Below, piece after piece: positions 15,925 to 23,359 of a stretch of DNA of 64,000 nt (the stretch's first letter is position 1; each line of letters opens with the position of its first letter). This stretch comes from Streptomyces sp. GSL17-111 (GTDB taxonomy: Bacteria; Actinomycetota; Actinomycetes; Streptomycetales; Streptomycetaceae). The notes under the pieces are model-generated. The model was not told the origin of the DNA. It did not search any database and saw only the letters and a program-made list of their open reading frames with translations. The position numbers and the translations under genes were made by a program. The DNA lies in contig NZ_JBAJNS010000001.1 in the NCBI RefSeq assembly GCF_037911585.1, positions 4,263,501 through 4,327,500 on the forward strand. Reading direction: 5' to 3'.

Positions 15925-17370
15925 ATGCGCGCAGCGCTCAGATGGGTGCTGGCTCTCGCCGTGCTGATCGGCACGGTGAGTACCGGTACCGCGTCGGCGG
16001 GGGCCGTCACCACGGCAGAACCCGGCGTTCCCGACGTCAAGGACCGCATCCTCGACATCGACGGGATGCGGCTCATCGAGGAGAAGCCGGTCAGCGGGTA
16101 CCGGTTCTTCGTCCTCGGGTACCAGCAGCCGGTGGACCACCGTCGGCCCTGGAAGGGGACGTTCGAGCAGCGGATCTCGCTCCTGCACAAGTCCGAGGAC
16201 CGCCCCACCGTCTTCTTCACCTCCGGCTACGGCCTGAACACCAACCCGGCCCGCAGCGAGCCGACGCGGATCGCGGACGCGAACCAGGTCTCCATGGAGT
16301 ACCGGTTCTTCACGCCCTCCCGCCCCGAGCCGGCCGACTGGTCCAAGCTCGACATCTGGCAGGCGGCCACCGACCAGCACCGCATACACAACGCGCTGGA
16401 CGACATCTACGACCGGAACTGGATCTCCACCGGCGGCAGCAAGGGCGGCATGACGGCCACCTACTACCGCCGTTTCTACCCGCAGGACATGGACGGCACG
16501 GTCGCCTACGTCGCGCCCAACAACACCAACGTCCGCAACAACACCGCCTACGACCGGTTCTTCCGCAACGTCGCCACCGAGGAGTGCCGCGAGCGGCTGA
16601 ACGGCATCCAGCGCGAGGCGTTCCTGCGGCGCGACGAGATGGTCAACCGCTACGAGAAGTGGGCCGAGGAGGGGGGCTACACCTTCGAGCTGTACGAGAC
16701 GACGGACCGGGCCTTCGAGGTCGTCGTGCTCGACTTCGTGTGGGCCTACTTCCAGTACCAGGACGCGGCCGACTGCCTGGACGCCCCGACGACGGACGCC
16801 ACGACGGACGAGCTGTACGACTACATCGACCAGATCTCCGGCTTCGCGTTCTACACCGACCAGGGGATGCTGCCGTACACGCCGTACTACTACCAGGCGG
16901 CCACCGAGCTGGGCTATCCGACGCTGCGCACCCCCTCGCACCTGCGGGGCCTGCTGCGCTACCCGGACGTCTACCACCCGAGCAACGCGGTGCCCGACGA
17001 CATCCCCATGCCCCGGTTCGACCGGCACGCGATGAAGGACATCGACCGCTGGGTCCGCTGGCGGTCCTCGGAGATGCTGTTCGTCAACGGTGAGAACGAC
17101 CCGTGGGGCGCGGAGCCGTTCCGCGTCGGCCCGCGCGCCGACGACTCCTACGTCTTCACCGCCCCGGGCGCCAACCACGGCGCCAACATCGCCGCGCTGA
17201 CCGAGGACGAGCGCGCCGTGGCCACCGAGGCCGTGCTGCGCTGGGCCGGAGTGGCGGACGAAAGCCGTCCGTCGGCCCGTTCGGCGGGCGGCGACGCCGC
17301 ACCGCTGGCCCCCTACGACGCGAAGCTCGACCGTCCGATGGTGGAGCGGACGCCGATCGGCCTGCCGTGA
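15925..17370 (+). CDS. Secreted S28-family serine peptidase (tripeptidyl aminopeptidase type)
   Basis: A 481-residue alpha/beta hydrolase peptidase. Residues 1-28 form a Sec signal peptide ending near TASA. The nucleophile serine is in STGGSKGGMTA, the acid is in VNGENDPWGAEP, and the histidine in PGANHGANI, all in the order expected for clan SC. The S28 family removes N-terminal peptides, often after proline. In Streptomyces the secreted relatives process tripeptides from extracellular proteins such as protease inhibitors. ATG 15925 has GGGGAG upstream. It stands alone, with a hairpin between it and the convergent rbs operon. Confidence 0.85.
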   Translation: MRAALRWVLALAVLIGTVSTGTASAGAVTTAEPGVPDVKDRILDIDGMRLIEEKPVSGYRFFVLGYQQPVDHRRPWKGTFEQRISLLHKSEDRPTVFFTSGYGLNTNPARSEPTRIADANQVSMEYRFFTPSRPEPADWSKLDIWQAATDQHRIHNALDDIYDRNWISTGGSKGGMTATYYRRFYPQDMDGTVAYVAPNNTNVRNNTAYDRFFRNVATEECRERLNGIQREAFLRRDEMVNRYEKWAEEGGYTFELYETTDRAFEVVVLDFVWAYFQYQDAADCLDAPTTDATTDELYDYIDQISGFAFYTDQGMLPYTPYYYQAATELGYPTLRTPSHLRGLLRYPDVYHPSNAVPDDIPMPRFDRHAMKDIDRWVRWRSSEMLFVNGENDPWGAEPFRVGPRADDSYVFTAPGANHGANIAALTEDERAVATEAVLRWAGVADESRPSARSAGGDAAPLAPYDAKLDRPMVERTPIGLP

Positions 17371-17410
17371 CCCCGGCGGGCGGGTCGCACGGCGTGCGCC
17401 CCGCCCGCAC

Positions 17411-17457
17411 CACACCCCGGCCCCGGCACGCGAGCAGCGCGCCGGGGCCGGCGTGTG
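17411..17457. terminator. Hairpin between convergent S28 peptidase gene and rbsK
   Basis: CCCCGGCCCCGGC (17415-17427) pairs with GCCGGGGCCG (17441-17450) with CACAC/GTGTG extending the base. It has no T-run but lies in the 100 bp between two converging genes, where it can serve both strands. Confidence 0.6.
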
Positions 17458-17470
17458 TCCGGAGCCGGGC

Positions 17471-18421
17471 TCACGGGAGGGCGTCGGCCGCCGGGTAGGA
17501 GGTCTGCGCCCCGCGGCGGGTGACGGACGCGGCCCCGACCCGCACGGCGAACCGCACGGCCGTCGCCAGGTCCTCGCCGAGCGCGAGGCGCCAGGCGAGG
17601 GCACCGGTGAACGCGTCACCCGCACCCGTGGCGTCCACCGCCTCGACGGCGGGGGCCGGGACGTGCTCGGTTCCCTGCGGGTCGCAGACCAGGGCGCCCG
17701 CCGCCCCGAGCGTCACGACGACGCCGCGCGGGCCGCGTCGCCGCAGCGCCTCCGCCCGGCCGGCCGCGTCGGACGGGTCGGCGGCCGGTGCGTCCCCGGT
17801 CGGGGAGCGCAACAGCGCCCGCGCCTCGTGCTCGTTGACGACCAGCGGATCGCACGCGGCCAGCACGTCCGGCGGCAGCGGAGCGGGCGGTGAGGGGTTC
17901 AGCACCACCCGTGTGCCGGCGGCCACGGCCGCCCGGACGGCGGCGGCCACCGACTCGGGCGGGATCTCCAGCTGGAGCGAGACGACGGCGGCGGCGGACA
18001 GCACCTCGTGGGCGGCGGCCACGTCGGCGGGCGTGAGCCGGCCGTTCGCACCGGGGGAGACGACGATGGTGTTGTCGCCCCGCCCGTCCACCGCGATGAG
18101 CGCGACGCCGGTGGGCGCCCCGCCCGTCAGCACAGCGCCGGTCTCGACCCCGGCGTCCGCCAGGGACGCGGTGAGCAGCCGCCCGTGCGCGTCGTCGCCG
18201 ACCCGGGCCAGCAGCCCCGCCCGCGCGCCCAACCTGGCGGCGGCGACCGCCTGGTTGGCCCCCTTGCCGCCCGGGTGGACGGCGAGGTCGGAGCCGAGCA
18301 CGGTCTCACCGGGTGCCGGATGCCGCTCGACGACGGTGACCAGATCGGCGTTGGCCGAGCCGACGACCAGGACGTCGAGCGGGCGGCGCGGGGCGTCCGT
18401 CGTGTGCGCCGTGCCGGTCAG
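17471..18421 (-). CDS. rbsK: Ribokinase, apparent CTG start
   Basis: PfkB-family kinase converting ribose to ribose 5-phosphate. The N-terminal PfkB block VVGSANADLV, HPGGKGANQAVAAARLG and the C-terminal DATGAGDAFTGALAW with the catalytic Asp are intact. The conserved N-terminal beta strand lies upstream of the first in-frame GTG (18301), and no ATG, GTG or TTG exists in frame ahead of it. The only plausible start is CTG 18421, whose last bases overlap the rbsB stop (CTGA) with GGAG 8 nt upstream. That gives 316 residues, the normal length. It is the last gene of the rbs operon. Confidence 0.82.
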   Translation of the reverse strand: MTGTAHTTDAPRRPLDVLVVGSANADLVTVVERHPAPGETVLGSDLAVHPGGKGANQAVAAARLGARAGLLARVGDDAHGRLLTASLADAGVETGAVLTGGAPTGVALIAVDGRGDNTIVVSPGANGRLTPADVAAAHEVLSAAAVVSLQLEIPPESVAAAVRAAVAAGTRVVLNPSPPAPLPPDVLAACDPLVVNEHEARALLRSPTGDAPAADPSDAAGRAEALRRRGPRGVVVTLGAAGALVCDPQGTEHVPAPAVEAVDATGAGDAFTGALAWRLALGEDLATAVRFAVRVGAASVTRRGAQTSYPAADALP

Positions 18422-19353
18422 AGGAACGACTCCACGTTCTCCTCGGTGACGATCTTCACCGGCACCTTGATCTCCTCGTCCACGTCCTCGTCGCGGGCCA
18501 GCCGCGCGGCGTTGCGGACGGCCATCCGGCCCAGCTCGTCCGGCTGCTGGGCGACCGTCGCCGCCATCGTGCCGGCCTTGACGGCCTTCAGCCCGTCGGC
18601 CGTGCCGTCGAACCCGACCACGGTCACGGTGGAGCCGGCCCGCTCGCCCAGGGCCTTCACGGCGCCGAGCGCCATCTCGTCGTTCTCCGCGAAGACGCCG
18701 GTCACGTCCGGGTTCGCCTGGAGGAGGTTGGTCATGACGTCCAGGCCCTTGGCCCGGTCGAAGTCGGCCGGCTGCTGCGCGACGACCTCGATGTCCGGGA
18801 ACCGCGCGATGCCCTTCTCGAAGCCCTCGCCGCGCTCGCGCGAGGCGGAGGTGCCGGCGATGCCGCGCAGGACGACGACCTTGCCCTCCTCGCCCATCTC
18901 CTCGGCGAGCTTCTCCGCGGCCAGTTCACCGCCCTGCACGTTGTCGGAGGCCACCGTCGTGTTCACCTCGGCGCCGTTGACGGCGCGGTCGGCCGCGACG
19001 ACGGGGATGTCGGCGTTCCCGGCGGCCTTCACGGAGGGACCGGCGGCGTCGGAGTCCACCGGGTTGATGATGATGGTGCTCATGTTCTGACTGGTGAAGT
19101 TCTGGATCTGGTTGGCCTGCGTGGCCGAGTCGTTCTGGGCGTCCGTGATGGTCAGGTCGATCTCGGAGTCCTTGGCCTGGGCCTCGGCACCCTTCTGCAA
19201 CTCCACGAAGAACGGGTTGTTGAGCGTCGATATCGACATCCCGATCTCGATCGGGGCGCTCCCGTCGTCGGCTGCGGAGCCGTCACCGCACGCGGTGGCC
19301 GTCAGGGCCAGGACGGCGGCGACGGCGGCGAGGGGGAGTCTGGTGGTACGCAT
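18418..19353 (-). CDS. rbsB: Ribose-binding lipoprotein
   Basis: A 311-residue periplasmic-binding-protein-1 family receptor. A signal peptide ends in the lipobox LTATAC, so the mature protein is membrane-anchored and starts CGDGSAADD. The body shows the RbsB pattern: GMSISTLNNPFFVELQKGAE, IIINPVDSDA, ENDEMALGAVKAL, VVGFDGTADG and VAQQPDELG. It delivers ribose (or a related pentose) to RbsC/RbsA. It lies 75 bp after rbsC and overlaps the rbsK start. Confidence 0.88.
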   Translation of the reverse strand: MRTTRLPLAAVAAVLALTATACGDGSAADDGSAPIEIGMSISTLNNPFFVELQKGAEAQAKDSEIDLTITDAQNDSATQANQIQNFTSQNMSTIIINPVDSDAAGPSVKAAGNADIPVVAADRAVNGAEVNTTVASDNVQGGELAAEKLAEEMGEEGKVVVLRGIAGTSASRERGEGFEKGIARFPDIEVVAQQPADFDRAKGLDVMTNLLQANPDVTGVFAENDEMALGAVKALGERAGSTVTVVGFDGTADGLKAVKAGTMAATVAQQPDELGRMAVRNAARLARDEDVDEEIKVPVKIVTEENVESFL

Positions 19354-19428
19354 GGCTACTTGCCTCAGTTTCCTTGCTATCGGCGGCTAACAAAGGGAGG
19401 TAGTGCACGTGCTGTCGGTACGGATCGA

Positions 19429-20439
19429 TCATGTACGGCGACGGAGTGTATCGACTAGTGCTGCCAGCGCAATAACCGCCCCGATGACAACCTGTTGCCA
19501 AAACGCCGACACGCTGAGGAGGTTGAGGCCGTTGCGCAGCACCGCGAGGATGAGCGCGCCGATCAGCGTCCCCGACGCGCGCCCCACCCCGCCGGACAGG
19601 CTCGCGCCGCCGATGACGCACGCCGCGATGGCGTCCAGTTCGTACCCGGCCGCCGCCTGCGGCTGGGCGGACGCCAGCCGGGAGGCCAGCACGATGCCCG
19701 CGACGGCGGCGAACGTGCCGGACAGCCCGTAGATCACCAGCTTCTGCCGGGGCACCCGGATGCCCGACAGCCGGGCGGCCTCCTCGTTCCCGCCGATCGC
19801 GTACATCGACCGGCCGCTGTAGGTGAGGTTGAGGACGACGGCGGCGACGACGGCCATGCCCGCCATCACCAGAACGGGCACCGGGAGCCAGCCGCCGAGC
19901 GTCCGCCCCAGCGTCGAGACCGGGTCGGGGAAGGCGATCGGGCTGCCCTGGGAGACGACGAGGGCGAGCCCCCGGGCGACCGAGAGCATGGCGAGGGTCG
20001 CGATGAACGACGGCAGCCGTCCGTAGGCCACCATCAGCCCGTTCACCAGCCCGCACGCCAACCCGGTGCCCAGCGCGAACAGCACGGCCAGCCACACCGG
20101 CAGGCCCTGCGTCGTCGCCGTCCAGGCCAGCACCATGGCGGACAGGGCCGCCACCGAGCCCACCGACAGGTCGATGCCCGCCGAGACGATGACGAAGGTG
20201 ACGCCGAACGCCAGGACGGCCGTCACCGCGGCCTGCCCGCCGACGTTGAGCAGGTTGCCGGTGTTGAGGAAGTCCGGGGACATCAGCGACATGACGGCGA
20301 CCAGGGCGATCAGGGCCGTCAGCGCGCCGTTGTCCCGGAACACCCGCAGCAGCACCGGCGGCACGCCGCCGGAGGACTTCCCGCCGGCCGGCCCGCCCGG
20401 ACCGCCGTCCGGCCCGGTTCTCTTCACATCGGTGGTCAC
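19429..20439 (-). CDS. rbsC: Ribose ABC transporter permease
   Basis: A 336-residue BPD_transp_2 family permease with 8-10 membrane helices. The family loop ALNLTYSGRSMYAIGGNEEAARLSGI is represented by GRSMYAIGGNEEAARLSGI, and GGASLSGGVGRASGT follows. The N-terminal 30 residues are a Gly/Pro-rich cytoplasmic tail. I choose GTG 20439 because GGGAGG lies 7 nt upstream; ATG 20460 overlaps that ribosome site and a further start at 20508 has none. It works with RbsA and RbsB. Confidence 0.86.
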   Translation of the reverse strand: MTTDVKRTGPDGGPGGPAGGKSSGGVPPVLLRVFRDNGALTALIALVAVMSLMSPDFLNTGNLLNVGGQAAVTAVLAFGVTFVIVSAGIDLSVGSVAALSAMVLAWTATTQGLPVWLAVLFALGTGLACGLVNGLMVAYGRLPSFIATLAMLSVARGLALVVSQGSPIAFPDPVSTLGRTLGGWLPVPVLVMAGMAVVAAVVLNLTYSGRSMYAIGGNEEAARLSGIRVPRQKLVIYGLSGTFAAVAGIVLASRLASAQPQAAAGYELDAIAACVIGGASLSGGVGRASGTLIGALILAVLRNGLNLLSVSAFWQQVVIGAVIALAALVDTLRRRT

Positions 20440-20515
20440 CGAGGTGCCTCCCCTGTCCATGGTGTGTGTACGTAGCGGGTACGTGCTGCTGACATCGTGT
20501 TCGCGCACGGTCCGG

Positions 20516-22042
20516 TCAGGGCGCGCCGACGGCCAGGGCCATCACGGCGTCCTGCGTCGCCTCCGCCCGACCCAGCTCCCCGGCGACGCGGCCCTGGGCC
20601 ATGACGACGATGCGGTCGCTCATGCCCAGCACCTCCGGCAGGTCGCTGGAGATCATCAGCACGCCGTGCCCGGCGGCGGTGAGTTCGTTGACCAGCCGGT
20701 AGATCTCCACCTTCGCCCCCACGTCGACGCCGCGCGTGGGCTCGTCCAGGATCAGCACCCTGCTGTCGGCGAGCAGCCACTTGCCGATGGCCACCTTCTG
20801 CTGGTTGCCGCCGGAGAGCGTACGCGCGTGCTGGTCGAGCCCGGCCATGCGCACGCCGAGGCGGGCGGCCATCGACGCGGCCGCCCGCCGCTGGCCCGCC
20901 CGGTCCACCAAGCCGGCCCGGGTGGCCCGGCGCAGGGTCACCAGGCCCAGGTTCTCCCCGACGGAGGCGTCCAGCAGCAGCCCCTGACCCTTGCGGTCCT
21001 CCGGGACGAAGCCGATCCCGGCGGCCATCGCGGCGTTCACGTCGTGCCGGACCAGCCGGCGGCCGTCCACCTCCACGGCGCCGTGGTCGTAGGCGTCGGC
21101 ACCGAAGACGGCCCGCGCGACCTCCGTCCGCCCGGCGCCCACCAGACCCGCCAGACCGACCACTTCGCCGCCGCGCACCTCGAAGCCCACGTCGCGGAAG
21201 GCACCCGCCCGCCCCAGCCCGGACACCCGCAGCAGCGGCACACCGCCGGGCCGCACCGGGCCCGGCTCCCTCGGGTACTGCTGCTCGATGCTGCGGCCGA
21301 CCATGAGCCGCACCAGGTCGTCGCGACCGGTGTCGGCCGGGACCTCGGCCACGCTGCGCCCGTCCCGCAGGACGGTCACCCGGTCGCCCAGCGCCGCGAC
21401 CTCCTCCAGCTTGTGCGTGATGAAGACGACGGCGACTCCCTCGTCGCGCAGCCGCCGCACGATGCGGAAGAGCCGGTCCACCTCCTCGTTGGTCAGCACG
21501 GCGGTGGGTTCGTCCATGATGAGCACGCGCGCGTCGATGCTCAGCGCCTTCGCGATCTCCACCATCTGCATCCGGGCGACGCCGAGGTCGCGCAGCCGCG
21601 CCGTGGGCGGGACGTCGACGCCGACCCGGGCCAGCAGCGCGGCGGCGTCCGCCTCCATCCGGGCCCGGTCGACGAGGCCGAAGCGGCGGGGCTGGCGCCC
21701 CAGGAAGATGTTCTCGGCCACGGTGAGGTCCGGCACCAGGTTGAACTCCTGGTGGATCGTGGCGACGCCGAGGCGCTCGGCGTCCTGCGCGCCGTGCAGC
21801 CGCACCGGGCGGCCCGCCATCAGGACGCGGCCCCCGTCCGGGCGTTGGGCTCCGGAGAGCACCTTGATGAGCGTGCTCTTCCCCGCGCCGTTCTCCCCGA
21901 GCAGTACGTGCACCTCGCCCGCGCGCACCGCGAAGTCGACCCCGGCGAGCGCGACGACGCCCGGGAAGGCCTTGGAGACGCCTTCGGTGCGCAGCAGCGG
22001 CGGGCCCGGCGGGGCGGCTTCGGCGACGGCGTCCTTGGTCAA
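20516..22042 (-). CDS. rbsA: Ribose ABC transporter ATPase (two NBDs)
   Basis: A 508-residue tandem ATPase. The first NBD has GENGAGKST, HQEFNLVPDLTVAENIF and MDEPTAVL; the second has the RbsA-typical relaxed P-loop GLVGAGRTE plus TLSGGNQQKVAIGKW and LDEPTRGVDVGAK. TTG 22042 is preceded by AGGAAAGGGG at good distance. An ATG at 22096 in the same frame would overlap the regulator gene and add 18 unconserved residues. Order regulator-A-C-B-K is that of a classic ribose operon, although related sugars use the same family. Confidence 0.87.
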   Translation of the reverse strand: MTKDAVAEAAPPGPPLLRTEGVSKAFPGVVALAGVDFAVRAGEVHVLLGENGAGKSTLIKVLSGAQRPDGGRVLMAGRPVRLHGAQDAERLGVATIHQEFNLVPDLTVAENIFLGRQPRRFGLVDRARMEADAAALLARVGVDVPPTARLRDLGVARMQMVEIAKALSIDARVLIMDEPTAVLTNEEVDRLFRIVRRLRDEGVAVVFITHKLEEVAALGDRVTVLRDGRSVAEVPADTGRDDLVRLMVGRSIEQQYPREPGPVRPGGVPLLRVSGLGRAGAFRDVGFEVRGGEVVGLAGLVGAGRTEVARAVFGADAYDHGAVEVDGRRLVRHDVNAAMAAGIGFVPEDRKGQGLLLDASVGENLGLVTLRRATRAGLVDRAGQRRAAASMAARLGVRMAGLDQHARTLSGGNQQKVAIGKWLLADSRVLILDEPTRGVDVGAKVEIYRLVNELTAAGHGVLMISSDLPEVLGMSDRIVVMAQGRVAGELGRAEATQDAVMALAVGAP

Positions 22043-22083
22043 CGGCTGACCCCTTTCCTGCGGTGGCGTGCTGGGCCGCTCGG

Positions 22084-23121
22084 CTACTCGCCGCATGACC
22101 GGCGGGGGACGAGGTCGGCGGTGAGGGTGACGGACCGGGCCGGACGCCCCTCGATGAGGCTGATGAGGGCGCGCACCGCGCTGTGTCCGAGCTCCTCGGT
22201 GGGCTGGGCGATGGCGGTCAGCGGCGGGTCGGTGTGGAGGAACCAGGGGATGTCGTCGAAGGCGGCGAGCGCGATGTCGTCCGGCACGCGCAGGCCCCGC
22301 GAGCGGATCTCGTCCATCGCCCCGAGGGCCATGAGGTTGTCGGTGGCGAACACGGCGTCGGGCGGATCGGGGAGATCCAGGAAGCGGGCGGTGGCGAGAC
22401 GTCCGCTCTCGGCCCGGAAGTCGCCCTCCTGCCGGTAGTGCCCGGGGGTGGGCAGCCCGTGGGCGTGCAGGGCGTCGAGGAAGGCGTCGAGCCGCTCGTT
22501 GCCGGTGGTGGTGGTCGACGGACCGGTGATGATGGCGAGTCTGCGGTGGCCGAGCGCGTGCAGGTGGCCGACGAGCGTGGCGATGGCGGCCCGCCCGTCG
22601 GTGCGGACCACGGGCACGTCCGGGCAGCCCGGTATCCAGCGGTCCACGAACACCATCGGCACGCCGGACCGGGCCACTTCGGCGACCTGGGACGCGCTGT
22701 CGTCGGTGGGGCTGAGCAGCAGGCCGTCGACGCGCCGCTCCAGCAGCGTCCGCACGTGGTGGTCCTCCAGCGCCGGCTGCTCGTCGGCGTTGCCGAACAC
22801 GACGCTGTAGCCGTGGGCCCGTGCCTCGTCCTCGACGGCACGGGCCAGGGCGGTGAAGAACGGGTTGAGCACGTCGCTGATGACGAGACCCAGCGTGCGC
22901 GTCTGGTCCGTCCGCAGGGAGCGGGCGACGCCGTTGGGCCGGTAGCCGAGCGCGGCGATGGCCCGGTGGACGCGGTCCCGCGTGTCGGGGCGCACGGCCG
23001 GGTTCCCGTTCAGCACGCGTGACACCGTCGCCACGGAGACCCGCGCCCTGGCCGCGACGTCCTTGATGCCCGCGACGCCCCCGCTGCCCGGAGTGCCGGG
23101 TGTGACCGGTGTGCCCGCCAC
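22084..23121 (-). CDS. LacI-family repressor of the rbs operon
   Basis: A 345-residue regulator. Residues 18-65 are the LacI helix-turn-helix with hinge (IKDVAARARVSVATVSRVLN). The sugar-binding core follows with LGLVISDVLNPFF, TLLERRVDGLLLSP, VFATDNLMALGAM and the hinge-back DDIALAAFDDIPW. GTG 23121 has GAGAGGG upstream. It is the first gene of the operon and a LacI-type half-palindrome lies 32 bp upstream, so it probably represses itself and the transporter until ribose or a derivative binds. It is divergent from recD2. Confidence 0.85.
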   Translation of the reverse strand: MAGTPVTPGTPGSGGVAGIKDVAARARVSVATVSRVLNGNPAVRPDTRDRVHRAIAALGYRPNGVARSLRTDQTRTLGLVISDVLNPFFTALARAVEDEARAHGYSVVFGNADEQPALEDHHVRTLLERRVDGLLLSPTDDSASQVAEVARSGVPMVFVDRWIPGCPDVPVVRTDGRAAIATLVGHLHALGHRRLAIITGPSTTTTGNERLDAFLDALHAHGLPTPGHYRQEGDFRAESGRLATARFLDLPDPPDAVFATDNLMALGAMDEIRSRGLRVPDDIALAAFDDIPWFLHTDPPLTAIAQPTEELGHSAVRALISLIEGRPARSVTLTADLVPRRSCGE

Positions 23122-23152
23122 GTCAACAACCCTCTCGTCGTGGGGAGTTCAT

Positions 23153-23164
23153 GGAAACGATTAC
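23153..23164. promoter_or_regulatory. LacI-type operator candidate
   Basis: GGAAACGATTAC is an imperfect palindrome centred on CG, the shape bound by LacI/PurR-class proteins (GnAAnCGnTTnC). It lies 32 bp ahead of the LacI-family gene and about 195 bp ahead of recD2. Confidence 0.55.
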
Positions 23165-23359
23165 ATGGAGGATTGAAGACGATGACGCCACCGCGGGGCA
23201 AGTCGGGGAAGCGGTGGGCCCGGGCCCACCGCCGGCGTCGTCCCGTACGGTCACCCGGCGCTCACTCCGTGCCGCGCGCCCGGCGTGCGGCGCCCGGCGC
23301 GCGAGAGGAAGCGACCGCCCCCTCGCCCGGTGTCGGCGGTGGGCGTTACGGTCGGTCAC

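Noticed and set aside
17471..18301. rbsK starting at GTG 18301
   Set aside because: This would remove the first beta strand and the conserved VVGSANADLV block needed for the ribokinase fold.
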